Part shown: piece by piece, positions 56,072 through 63,635 of the stretch
Layout: each line of letters starts with the position of its first letter
Numbering within the stretch: the first letter of the stretch is position 1
Origin: Neoaquamicrobium sediminum
GTDB taxonomy: Bacteria; Pseudomonadota; Alphaproteobacteria; Rhizobiales; Rhizobiaceae
Length of the DNA: 64,000 nucleotides
Assembly: GCF_013240295.1 (NCBI RefSeq)
Contig: NZ_JABETK010000003.1
Span: forward strand, 124,001-188,000
Direction: 5' to 3'
Translations under genes and position numbers: made by a program
Notes under the pieces: model-generated
Told to the model about the DNA's origin: nothing
Seen by the model: only the letters and a program-made list of their open reading frames with translations
The model's database searches: none

Positions 56072-56581
56072 ATGGAACGCAAAAGCACTCTCGTCGCTGC
56101 CTCAGCGATTTCACTTCTCGCAGCGTGTCATTCCGCCGCTGCAAGCGATGCCAAGAGCCTGAAGGAGCAGGTCGTGGGAACATGGTCGCTCGTCTCGCTC
56201 ACGGTCCACCAGACCGACAAGAAGGTCGAGCTGTTCGGCGAGAAACCGCGAGGAATCCAGATCATGGATCCGAACGGTCGCTTCGTGAACATCATCACCC
56301 GCTCCAGCCTCCCGCTCTATGCGGGCAACAACCGCATGCAAGGTACGGCCGAGGAATACACCGCGATCGGAAAGGGATCGAACGCTTTGTATGGGACATA
56401 CGAGGTCGACGAAGAAAACCAGACCGTGACCTTCAATGTCGAGGTCAGCACGTTTCCGAACTGGGAGGGCGAAAAGCAGCGTCGCGAATCCAGCGTGGAG
56501 GGCGACGTCTGGCGTTACACCAATCCTATGACAACGATCGGCGACGGCCATGTCGAGGTCGTCTGGAAACGCCTGGACTGA
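56072..56581 (+). CDS. Lipocalin-like domain lipoprotein
   Basis: A 169-residue exported protein. The signal ends with a lipobox (LLAAC, Cys ~residue 19), so it is probably a lipoprotein. The mature part matches the bacterial lipocalin-like (Lipocalin_5) pattern: LKEQVVGTWSLVSLTV, GIQIMDPNGRFVNIITR, YGTYEVDEENQTVTFNVEVS. AGGAGGAACACC precedes the ATG. It stands alone and is followed by a strong hairpin. Ligand unknown. Confidence 0.82.
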   Translation: MERKSTLVAASAISLLAACHSAAASDAKSLKEQVVGTWSLVSLTVHQTDKKVELFGEKPRGIQIMDPNGRFVNIITRSSLPLYAGNNRMQGTAEEYTAIGKGSNALYGTYEVDEENQTVTFNVEVSTFPNWEGEKQRRESSVEGDVWRYTNPMTTIGDGHVEVVWKRLD

Positions 56582-56603
56582 GCCAGAAGGGGCACTGGCT
56601 CCT

Positions 56604-56636
56604 GAACGCATCCGCCTCATCGAGGCGGATGCGTTC
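56604..56636 (+). terminator. Strong hairpin after the lipocalin-like gene
   Basis: Perfect 15-bp stem GAACGCATCCGCCTC / GAGGCGGATGCGTTC with a 3-nt loop, 22 bases after the stop. There is no T-run, but its stability suggests a terminator or end-protecting structure. Confidence 0.65.
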
Positions 56637-56854
56637 ACCGCGTGCTCATCTGGGGGAAGTGGTCCACCCGGCGCGGGAAACCGCCATCATCGACTGTGCC
56701 TGTGCCTCTGTTGCCGCGCCGGGCTTCGCCACAACAACCATTGTCGAAGCGAACCACGGGGTCCGGAGCTGGCTTTCCCTGTCGCGCGGTTGCAAAGCGC
56801 CCTCGATGAATCCGCCGACGGCCGGTGTCGTTCAACGGTTCCGATAGCTACGCG

Positions 56855-57139
56855 TTAACGTCGAACGGCAGTGCTGCGCATGTCATAGCCAGGTACCGGA
56901 TCGAACGTCGGCTCAAGGACATTCATCATCCTCGCAAAAGCGACGAACGCTTCGCGGGCTTCCTCTACGGACACCTCCTGCGCCAGCGCTGCTAGACATA
57001 ATCGGCGGACGTTCTCGCGAATCGGTCCACGCCGTGCTGGCGGCCATTCGTCGAGGAAATCGAGGAGATCACCGATTGTAAGCAGATCACGAGAACCGGA
57101 TAGCCCAACAGTAACCGTGACTGGCAGATGCAGCCTCAT
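56855..57139 (-). CDS. DUF982 domain protein
   Basis: A 94-residue protein of the DUF982 type, abundant in Rhizobiales: LPVTVTVGLSGSRDLLTIGD, LLDFLDEWPPARRGPIREN, then a helix with a Cys (RRLCLAALAQEVSVEEARE). GGGAGGAATGCCATC precedes the ATG at 57139. Function unknown. It lies downstream of a minus-strand terminator. Confidence 0.75.
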   Translation of the reverse strand: MRLHLPVTVTVGLSGSRDLLTIGDLLDFLDEWPPARRGPIRENVRRLCLAALAQEVSVEEAREAFVAFARMMNVLEPTFDPVPGYDMRSTAVRR

Positions 57140-57217
57140 GATGGCATTCCTCCCGAAGATGCATAGGGACGATCGCTCAACGCCGTTCGGCTGAAAGGGT
57201 TGCCTAACCGACACCAC

Positions 57218-57244
57218 AAAAAAACGGCCGGCCTTGAGCCGGCC
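57218..57244 (-). terminator. Rho-independent terminator (minus strand)
   Basis: Stem GGCCGGC / GCCGGCC with a 5-nt loop followed on the minus strand by G and seven T. A textbook intrinsic terminator for transcription coming from the right; no clear gene lies just upstream of it on that strand, so the gene it served may be decayed. Confidence 0.8.
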
Positions 57245-57637
57245 AGCGAGTCAGGAGGTCGCGTGTCGGCAGGGCCAGTGGAAGTCCGCGCTCGCCAACC
57301 AGAAACCATGCGTTTTGTTCCAGCCCCCTTGCTCAAGAAACAACGCAGACGCGACGCTGCAGAGTGGTGGTAGCCGCAAGATGGAAGAACTTGCGGCACA
57401 TAACGGTTATCCAAACCGGAACCTTGCGGCCGCCATGCCGGCCCCCGGCAGACCGCTCCGGAACGAGACGAGCGCTTCAGCCACCCAAAGCCAGCAGCGG
57501 GTCTTAACAAGAAAGGGCCGGCACGAAGGCCGGCCAAGTTTTGAGGGGATATACGGCAGGGCTGCAGTCCTGCCGCCCCACCAACCGCCCACAGTCTGGT
57601 TTGTTCCAAGCAGCGACCGGTGAGCGCCGAGACGCGG
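57245..57637. other. Intergenic region with a second GGCCGGC hairpin
   Basis: About 390 bases without a recognisable gene; the long frames here have unnatural composition. A second hairpin with the same GGCCGGC / GCCGGCC arms lies at 57516-57535, followed by AAGTTTTG on the plus strand. The two hairpins point outward from this stretch, as if bracketing a lost gene or non-coding RNA. Confidence 0.45.
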
Positions 57638-57805
57638 TTAACGATGGGGTTGTCTGGCGGGAAGGTCCCGCTTCAGTAAGTCGCCGAGAACTGACGCGGT
57701 TTCCAAGAGGAGACGTCTGATCTCCGATGGCGTCAGTTCATGCGCCCGGTCGGCAGCATCCTGCAGTTCGACCACCAGTTCCACACCTCGCATATGCAAC
57801 TGCAT
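57638..57805 (-). CDS. Uncharacterised 55-aa helical protein
   Basis: A small acidic helical protein (MQLHMRGVELVVELQDAADR ... TPSEIRRLLLETASVLGDLL). AAGGAACCGATCA precedes the ATG and an AGTATAAG -10-like element lies just upstream, supporting expression. No family recognised. Confidence 0.55.
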   Translation of the reverse strand: MQLHMRGVELVVELQDAADRAHELTPSEIRRLLLETASVLGDLLKRDLPARQPHR

Positions 57806-58269
57806 TGATCGGTTCCTTATACTTTTCTCTGACAGTGCGATAATCAACAACAACGAACCCTTTCCGGCAAGCGCCGGGTGAAAGGAACACCATGGCCACG
57901 CGACACAAGCGGGGCTCATCAGCGCTCGTCGCCGCCGTGACTCGTGACAGCGCTGGTCCCCGCATCGGGGCGTGAAGAAGGTTTCCAATCACAACGAATA
58001 TGCAGCCAAGTCTGCCGTCCTTCGACGTGTGCCAGGGTCCGCTCGGCACGCTCGCATGAACCCGGGCCGCCCGGCGGCTCTGGGCAATCCCATGAAAGGC
58101 AAATGCCACGCGCTTGCCGTTCACTGCAGCACCGGCGATGCTCTCGCTCGCTGCGTGCACCACGACCGATCGCACCAACGGCGAGCAGATCGCCAATAAA
58201 GACGTTCACTCGGCGCCAAGGCTGCATGCCGGCTCCTGGCGGCTGCAGAGGCTGTGGCAGACATCATTG
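57806..58269. other. Intergenic region, no gene recognised
   Basis: About 460 bases between two small minus-strand genes. The open frames are unlike proteins I know and lack ribosome sites. The right part contains the promoter region of the 55-aa gene. Confidence 0.45.
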
Positions 58270-58422
58270 CTACTGGCGATCCGCGTCCGCCGCCAGCTTC
58301 CGCCGAACTTCTTCGAGCGCAACGCTCAGAAGAGCATCGACCTCCTCAAGTTCGGTTCGCAAGTCGTCCCGGCCGCCGATGTAGCGGCGCAGCTCTTCGA
58401 GCATCTGGCAGACATGTTCCAT
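58270..58422 (-). CDS. Uncharacterised 50-aa helical protein
   Basis: A short frame (MEHVCQMLEELRRYIGGRDD, then a Leu/Glu-rich helix ending KLAADADRQ) with GAGGACGTTGT before its ATG. The heptad-like Leu/Glu/Val pattern suggests a coiled coil. No family recognised; too short for usual length cut-offs. Confidence 0.5.
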   Translation of the reverse strand: MEHVCQMLEELRRYIGGRDDLRTELEEVDALLSVALEEVRRKLAADADRQ

Positions 58423-58798
58423 ACAACGTCCTCTGATTCATTCGCGATGAAGGCACGCCAAACGCGCTCCATCGTAATACGAGTGCTCTGGGGGCATGGA
58501 TCAGTGGAGATAAGGCCGCTAGAGTTTCTTGAGGATAGCAAGAAGTTGACCTTCGCGACTGGTCATGGCCGCGAGAGCGTTGGCGACGCTTTACTGAGGG
58601 TTCTGGTGTCCTGCTCATTTGAGCACCTCATGCCGGTGGGCGAACCCTAACGGGCGGTCTGAACTCTGCGCATCCGCCGCGTTTTATCCTTTCGATGGAT
58701 TTGACGCGACCTGAGGCAATTGCCGCACATTCCACCGTTTCAGTTTCCGACTTCGTAACTCGCATGATCGACAATGAGCTCCGAAGTGGGAGGCTGCC
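58423..58798. other. Intergenic region, no gene recognised
   Basis: About 375 bases between the 50-aa gene and the nuclease. Contains the upstream region of both. No repeat, tRNA or recognisable coding sequence seen. Confidence 0.45.
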
Positions 58799-59263
58799 AT
58801 GTTCGGACAACCGCCGGTATTCTTTGTGGGCTTCTGCGCGGCGCTTGCCGGTGCCGGGATCATCGGATGGAAGATCGCGCCTGAGGAACGCCGGGTTGAT
58901 GCTGCATCGATCGTCTCGGCCGGCCACACCATCGCCATGCCGATCTGCGGCAGCGGCAAGCGCATCAACTGCGTAGTCGATGGGGACACGATCTGGGTGA
59001 GGGGTGAGAAGATTCGCCTCGAAGGCTTCAACGCGCCCGAGATGAACGGCTCGTGCGACCGCGAAAGGCGGATGGCCGTTCAGGCGCGAGATGAGCTCCG
59101 GCGCGCGCTCGACGGCCGTGCATTCACCATCGAGCGCAACGGCAAGGATCGTTACGGGCGCACCCTGGCCACGATCCGCGTTGGCGAGCGCGAGGTTGGT
59201 GCGGAGCTGATCAGCAAGGGGCTGGCGCACGAATGGCGAGGGTTCAAGGAAAGCTGGTGCTAG
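58799..59263 (+). CDS. Thermonuclease (SNase-like) family protein
   Basis: A 154-residue nuclease-fold protein with an N-terminal hydrophobic anchor (VFFVGFCAALAGAGIIGW). The SNase core shows CVVDGDTIWVRGEKIRLEGF, FNAPEM, ERNGKDRYGRTLATIRVG and VGAELISKGLAHEW; Asp and Arg residues of the active site are in VVDGDTIW, IRLEGF and RYGRT. Likely an exported or membrane-tethered nuclease. It ends GFKESWC, shorter than proteins with extra C-terminal domains. Confidence 0.88.
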   Translation: MFGQPPVFFVGFCAALAGAGIIGWKIAPEERRVDAASIVSAGHTIAMPICGSGKRINCVVDGDTIWVRGEKIRLEGFNAPEMNGSCDRERRMAVQARDELRRALDGRAFTIERNGKDRYGRTLATIRVGEREVGAELISKGLAHEWRGFKESWC

Positions 59264-59351
59264 CTCGCAAGCTCTGAACCGCTGACAGGATTGGTGCTTT
59301 TCCCATCCGCATCCGGGCAAAGAAAGACCCTGCCGGGGCGGGGGTTCCCTG

Positions 59352-59588
59352 TCAGGCTGCTTCCGCATGTGGAAATGGCATATCGAACCGCAACGGAACA
59401 CCAAGCGCCCTGAAAGCATCCTCAAGGGAGTCGAGGCGCGAGTTGTGGTCGAGCCTGAACAGTCTATCCACGTGTTCACGCTTACAATCGAGTAAGCGCA
59501 TCAGGTCGGCGCGGGTCTTACCCTGTTCGCGCAAGATCATGTACAGCGCGGATTCGAGCTACACGAGCGCCGGCACCTCAACAAAGCG
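59352..59588 (-). pseudogene. HicB-like antitoxin C-terminal remnant
   Basis: The frame shows EVPALV, a TAG stop, then LESALYMILREQGKTRADLM and VDRLFRLDHNSRLDSLEDAF followed by RALGVPLRFDM, the DNA-binding C-terminal half of a HicB-type antitoxin. The HicB N-terminal domain and a HicA toxin are missing. An internal start at 59540 could still express the HTH part. Confidence 0.55.
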
Positions 59589-59621
59589 GCCAGCTGCCGT
59601 GCGCGATGAGCGGAAATGAGC

Positions 59622-60182
59622 CTACTTGGCAATCCCGGCTTCCCAGCGGCCATCGACCACCGCGCCTCGCACCAGTTCCACCATCAGGTTACGCACGGTT
59701 TCCAGGGCGTAGGTCGCCGGGCGATCGGCCAACTCGCAGATGTAGAGGGTTCGCGAAAGCTCAGGCTCGATGATCGGCCGGAAATGCAACAGGCCGCTTT
59801 CGATATGCTCGTACATGAAAAGCTTGGTGCCGATTGCGCAGCCGAGCCCAGCGGCCAGTGACGCCCCGATGGCGTGGACGGAGTTCATCTGCAGCTTGGC
59901 GCGGCCTTCGATCTTCTTCAGCAGGTTGGTGTCGTCCATCAACGCCCGGGCCGAGATGCCTTGCCGCAACAGGATCAGCGGCAGGTCGAGAATATCGTTA
60001 AACAGCACCGGCGCGTCACTGGCGCCAATGATCTCGCGCGTGCCGACGAGGACCATCTGCTCTTCGAGTACCGGCTGCGTCTTCAGCCGCGGGTCGGCCG
60101 GCGGGTTGTAGACGAGCGCGAGATCGACCTCCGAGGCCATCAGGTGCAGCAGCGTCGATCCTGACAGGCTTTCAGACAACGA
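59622..60182 (-). pseudogene. LysR-type regulator, effector-domain fragment
   Basis: The C-terminal ~185 residues of a LysR regulator: ASEVDLALVYNPPADPRLKT, PVLEEQMVLVGTREIIG, ALMDDTNLLKKIEGRAKLQM and LGCAIGTKLFMYEHI. The N-terminal winged helix and linker are gone. At about 60172-60182 the sequence changes directly into a DUF1772-type membrane gene on the same strand, so this is a fusion junction. Confidence 0.8.
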
Positions 60183-60336
60183 CAACCGCAAACAACGCCC
60201 ACCCTTCATAGATCGGCTGGACCGTGAAATATTCAGCCTCATTCATGCCCATCTTTGCCGGAAGTTCGAAGAGGTGAGCTCCTCCGGGAATGACGATTAG
60301 GGCGGTCAGTGCAAGAGTCAGGAGTTTGAGTATCAT
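60172..60336 (-). pseudogene. DUF1772-type membrane protein, N-terminal fragment
   Basis: Begins MILKLLTLALTALIVIPGGA and continues AHLFELPAKMGMNEAEYF and VQPIYEGWALFAVVVV before stopping at the junction with the LysR fragment. It is homologous in plan to the complete gene at 60942-61451 (compare AHALEFPGKLRLEEKDYRLV there), so a related gene has been cut after its first ~50 residues. Confidence 0.7.
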
Positions 60337-60438
60337 GCCGGCCTCGATTGGGCGCGTAGGAGACATTGCGGCCAATGCGTCACCCTGGGGTACGGTTCCG
60401 CGTTGCGACAGGCCAGCAGACGATAATCCCCTGATGCC

Positions 60439-60606
60439 TCACCGCATGCCGCGTTTCGGCACCTGGTTTCGTCGTCGACCGAACGTTATGGGCTCCTGTC
60501 GTTTCGGCTGTTGAGCTGGCCTGCGATCTTTGGGAGCCCGTCGACGGATGGCCTTGGGCTTTTGCGGCAATAACTCAGCCAACAGGCTGCGAAAGAACGC
60601 CATCAT
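60439..60606 (-). CDS. Uncharacterised 55-aa basic protein
   Basis: A short frame starting MMAFFRSLLAELLPQKPKAI and becoming very rich in Arg, Lys, Gln and Pro (RRRAPKDRRPAQQPKRQEP). AGGAGGCGACA gives an ideal ribosome site. The hydrophobic start and basic tail suggest membrane or nucleic-acid contact. No family recognised. Confidence 0.5.
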   Translation of the reverse strand: MMAFFRSLLAELLPQKPKAIRRRAPKDRRPAQQPKRQEPITFGRRRNQVPKRGMR

Positions 60607-60913
60607 TGTCGCCTCCTGTGTCTAAAGGTGCCAACGCGTGAGGACAGATGCAGTTCCGAAAGTAGGCGCCCATGCATACAAGCGAAGCCGTCTAAAGCAG
60701 CGCATTTTGATCTATGAAGTTGTCGGGCTGGCATTCGTCTGCGGAAGGTCGGTCTGATCATCTACGGGCGGATGGCTGGAGCCTTTTCCAGCGTGCAGCT
60801 GCTCTTGCCGTAAAGCCCAAATGACATCTCTGGCTGTCCGGTGTCAGCACTTCCGGAACGATTCGCTATCTGAAGAACACGCTTTCGCGGCATTGCGCTT
60901 CCAGGATTCTAAA
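60607..60913. other. Intergenic region upstream of divergent genes
   Basis: About 305 bases between the basic 55-aa gene (minus) and the DUF1772 gene (plus). No coding sequence recognised. The A/T-rich right end carries the dyad described next. Confidence 0.45.
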
Positions 60914-60926
60914 TATACACTGTATA
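60914..60926. promoter_or_regulatory. Candidate TetR operator TATACA-C-TGTATA
   Basis: A 13-bp dyad with perfect 6-bp arms, 16 bp upstream of the DUF1772 start. A TetR-family gene follows that gene, so this is a plausible operator and overlaps the likely -10 region (TATATAT just to the right). Confidence 0.5.
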
Positions 60927-60941
60927 TATATCTGAGATAAG

Positions 60942-61451
60942 ATGACGCTCATGAGGTATCTATCAATGACCCAAGCTCTTGCCGTGATCGCGCTTGTCCT
61001 AGTTGCCGTCACGATGGGACTGGCCTTGGCCCACGCGCTCGAATTTCCCGGCAAGCTCCGGCTCGAGGAAAAAGACTACCGCCTTGTTCAGGCAATCTAC
61101 TATCCGGGGTTCACCATCGGCGGGCTCGTCGGCGAGTTGGGTGCGCTGCTGTTGCTGCCCATCCTGCTCCTGCTCACGCCCTTCGGATCGGAGCGCTCCT
61201 GGTGGATCGCTGCCGCATTTGTGTTTCTCGTGGTCGGGCATCTGACCTACTGGTTCGTTACCCATCCCGTGAACAGTGTTTGGCTGAAGGACACACGCAT
61301 CTCAGGCTTGGGCTCGGTGTTCTTTTCCGCCTTTGCAGGTCAGGATGCGGATTGGCGCCAGCTCAGGGATATCTGGGAGTATTCGCATATGGCACGCGCC
61401 GGCCTTGCAACATTAAGCCTGATCGCAATGGCCGTCGCACTTACACAATAG
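60942..61451 (+). CDS. DUF1772-like four-helix membrane protein
   Basis: A ~169-residue membrane protein with four helices (ALAVIALVLVAVTMGLALAH, GALLLLPILLLLTPF, WWIAAAFVFLVVGHLTYWF, GLATLSLIAMAVAL) and the family-like core HALEFPGKLRLEEKDYRLVQ. The DUF1772 assignment is moderate. The start is uncertain among ATGs at 60942, 60951 and 60966. It is followed by a TetR gene in the same direction and preceded by a dyad. Confidence 0.75.
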   Translation: MTLMRYLSMTQALAVIALVLVAVTMGLALAHALEFPGKLRLEEKDYRLVQAIYYPGFTIGGLVGELGALLLLPILLLLTPFGSERSWWIAAAFVFLVVGHLTYWFVTHPVNSVWLKDTRISGLGSVFFSAFAGQDADWRQLRDIWEYSHMARAGLATLSLIAMAVALTQ

Positions 61452-61498
61452 GAGATGCGTATCCGCAGCGCCCAGATTCACCGTCCGCGAGGTCGTCT

Positions 61499-62129
61499 AT
61501 GAGAGCCCGCGACCTAACACGGGGCAAGGTCATTGAGGCCGGCCTCAGTCTTCTCGACCGAGAGGGGTGGAGGCCGTCTCTATGCGAGCCGTCGCTAAGT
61601 CTCTGAGGGTGACGCCAATGGCCCTCTATAATCACGTCGACAGCAAGGACGATCTGTTGCGCGCGATTGCATCATATGTCCTCGACAAAGCAATGTTTGA
61701 CGGCGGCGCCTCGGGCTGGCGCGACCAGGTAGTCTATTGCTTTAGTGAGTTTCGCGCCCTCTGCCTGCGGCATCCAGGCCTGAGTCGCCTGTTGGAGGGG
61801 CCTGATATCGCACCCACCAGCGCCTTCGCGCCTATGGAGATAACCCTAAGAGCTCTCGGCCAGGCGGGTCTGTCGGACCTTGATAGCGTGCGAACATATT
61901 TCACGCTCGTCAGCTTCACGCTCATGCAGGCTACCTACCAGAGCCGCGGAGACTACGTCGACCTGGAGCCAAATGCGGCCACCCAGAGAAACCGCATTAA
62001 CGGGTTCGATTCAAGGTGCTGGAACAAATGGAGCTGCCGCGTCAGTGGGATTTCGATCGCGCATTCGAGTTCGGAATAGGTCTTATCCTCGACGGCGTCG
62101 TATCAGCCGTTCAGAGGAGGAGGGCTTGA
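61499..62129 (+). pseudogene. TetR family regulator, two frameshifts
   Basis: A TetR regulator of ~209 aa when repaired. The HTH is split: LTRGKVIEAGLSLLDREG in one frame, then VEAVSMRAVAKSLRVTPMAL and YNHVDSKDDLLRAIASYVLD in the next; the break is a four-G run (61564-61567) that needs one more G. A second break at about 62001-62012 leads to FKVLEQMELPRQWDFDRAFE and FGIGLILDGVVSAV and a TGA at 62127. It probably represses the DUF1772 gene. Confidence 0.78.
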
Positions 62130-62478
62130 ATATTGGCCGGCCGCCTTATTACCATCTTCATATTTCCGCCAACGATTTGGCTGCAAGCGCTCCAGACTAT
62201 CTGATAGCGTCAGCGTCCAGCACGATGTTCTTGCGAAAGGATATGCTCAAACTTGACGGGGAACTGGCGTGCCTCCCCGCTCGATTTCCGCTCATCCAGA
62301 CGCTAAAATAGCGTGCAGGTCTGCGCGATGAGCTACCGAGCGAGGCTCTAAACGACTTCGGACCCGTTCCACCACGTACACGACGTTAGCAAAAGCGCGC
62401 GGATTGCGTTCCGCGTAAGAGCCGTCTATCGCTCCAACCGAATTCGGCAATCTCGCGAGTGACGACAGGAGTCAAGCT
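62130..62478. other. Intergenic region, no gene recognised
   Basis: About 350 bases between the TetR gene and mucR. Short frames only; no family text, tRNA or strong hairpin seen. It probably contains the mucR promoter. Confidence 0.45.
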
Positions 62479-62933
62479 ATGAATGAACAGGGAGAACGCG
62501 ACCAGCTCGTCGCCCTGACAGCCGACATCGTGTCGGCCTACGTGTCCAAGAACCCCTTCCGATGAGGGAACTGGCTGACCTGATCGAGAGCGTCCACATA
62601 TCACTTGCCGGATTGACCAGCGGTGCAGTGCAGGAAACCGTGGCGCCACTGAAGCCTGCAGTTCCGGTGAAGAAGTCGGTGCATGACGACTACATCATCT
62701 GCCTTGAGGACGGCAAAAAATTCAAGTCGCTCAAGCGTCACCTCAGCGTCCATTTTGGCCTCACGCCAGCCGAGTACCGCGACAAATGGGGGCTGCCGCA
62801 CGACTACCCCATGGTAGCACCGGGCTATTCAGCAGCGCGGTCCGCTCTAGCCAAGTCCATGGGACTTGGGCGGAAGCCGTCAGCGCCGGCTCCCAAGAAA
62901 CGCAGCCGCAAGAAGGCTGCAGCCAGCGCTTGA
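62479..62933 (+). pseudogene. mucR: MucR/Ros family zinc-finger regulator, one frameshift
   Basis: A ~151-aa Ros/MucR regulator when repaired. The N terminus MNEQGERDQLVALTADIVSA, YVSKNP is followed, after a frame change at the four-C run 62553-62556 (one more C gives NPLPMRELADLIESVH), by KKSVHDDYIICLEDGKKFKS and LKRHLSVHFGLTPAEYRDKW. The zinc ligands are Cys and two His in CLEDGKKFKSLKRHLSVH with a nearby Asp. MucR proteins are H-NS-like global regulators in rhizobia. AGGAG precedes the ATG. A lysine-rich tail (KKRSRKKAAASA) ends the protein. Confidence 0.85.
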
Positions 62934-62934
62934 C

Positions 62935-62952
62935 CCGGCGCCCTGGCGCCGG
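62935..62952 (+). terminator. Hairpin after mucR
   Basis: CCGGCGCC / GGCGCCGG with a 2-nt loop immediately after the mucR stop; no T-run. Confidence 0.45.
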
Positions 62953-63020
62953 AGCGACTCGACATTGGACGCGAGCTCCACGATCCTTGGCGGTCCGATT
63001 TCAGGGCAGATCGATCGTGA

Positions 63021-63428
63021 CTAATCTGTCGGCATGGTGCTCATGTCCATGTACATTGCTTCCCAGACGTGACCGTCGGGGTCAGCGAAGTTGCGGTTGT
63101 ACATGAAGCCTAGGTCTTGGGCCGGGTTGATGTCGGCTGTGCCATCATGCTTCGCTGCTGCTGAATTCATCGCATCGACCGCGTCACGGCTGTCGCACGA
63201 CAATGCCAAAAGCACTTCGCTTGAATGTGCGGGTGCGATCTGACGACTGGTGAAACTCTTCCATTTCGCGTGGGTGAGCAGCATGACATGGATCGTCTCC
63301 GACACCACCATGCAGGCGCTGCCGTCATCGCTGAATTGCGGATTTTTGGTGAAACCCAGCGCTTCGTAGAAAGCTTCCGACCTGGCCAGGTCAGTAACCG
63401 GCAGATTCACGAAAATCATCCTGGTCAT
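63021..63428 (-). CDS. VOC/glyoxalase superfamily protein
   Basis: A 135-residue vicinal-oxygen-chelate protein of the extradiol-dioxygenase/lactoylglutathione-lyase-like group: MIFVNLPVTDLARSEAFYEA, LGFTKNPQFSDDGSACMVVS and the C-terminal FADPDGHVWEAMYMD. The metal pattern is partial (His and Glu in GHVWEAMY), so the reaction is not predictable. It stands alone beside the terminal IS copy. Confidence 0.88.
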   Translation of the reverse strand: MTRMIFVNLPVTDLARSEAFYEALGFTKNPQFSDDGSACMVVSETIHVMLLTHAKWKSFTSRQIAPAHSSEVLLALSCDSRDAVDAMNSAAAKHDGTADINPAQDLGFMYNRNFADPDGHVWEAMYMDMSTMPTD

Positions 63429-63635
63429 TGTTCATGTCCCTCCATTTTCCGACGGCAACAGCTTGAGCAGTGACTGCCGGCGGGTTGAAGCGTCGGCGTG
63501 ACCGCCACGGCGACTGCTTGGACATGACGCTTAGAGTGATCGGAGCGCGGGCGAATTGATGTTTGGTAAGAATGCGAGCTACCGCTTGCCCAAACGGCCA
63601 AAGGCAATCTTTCTACGCAAGCGGCTGAGGCTCTC

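Noticed and set aside
57136-57609. 157-codon minus-strand open frame
   Set aside because: It runs through a terminator hairpin and has improbable composition rich in Arg, Ser, Pro and Gly; no family resemblance.
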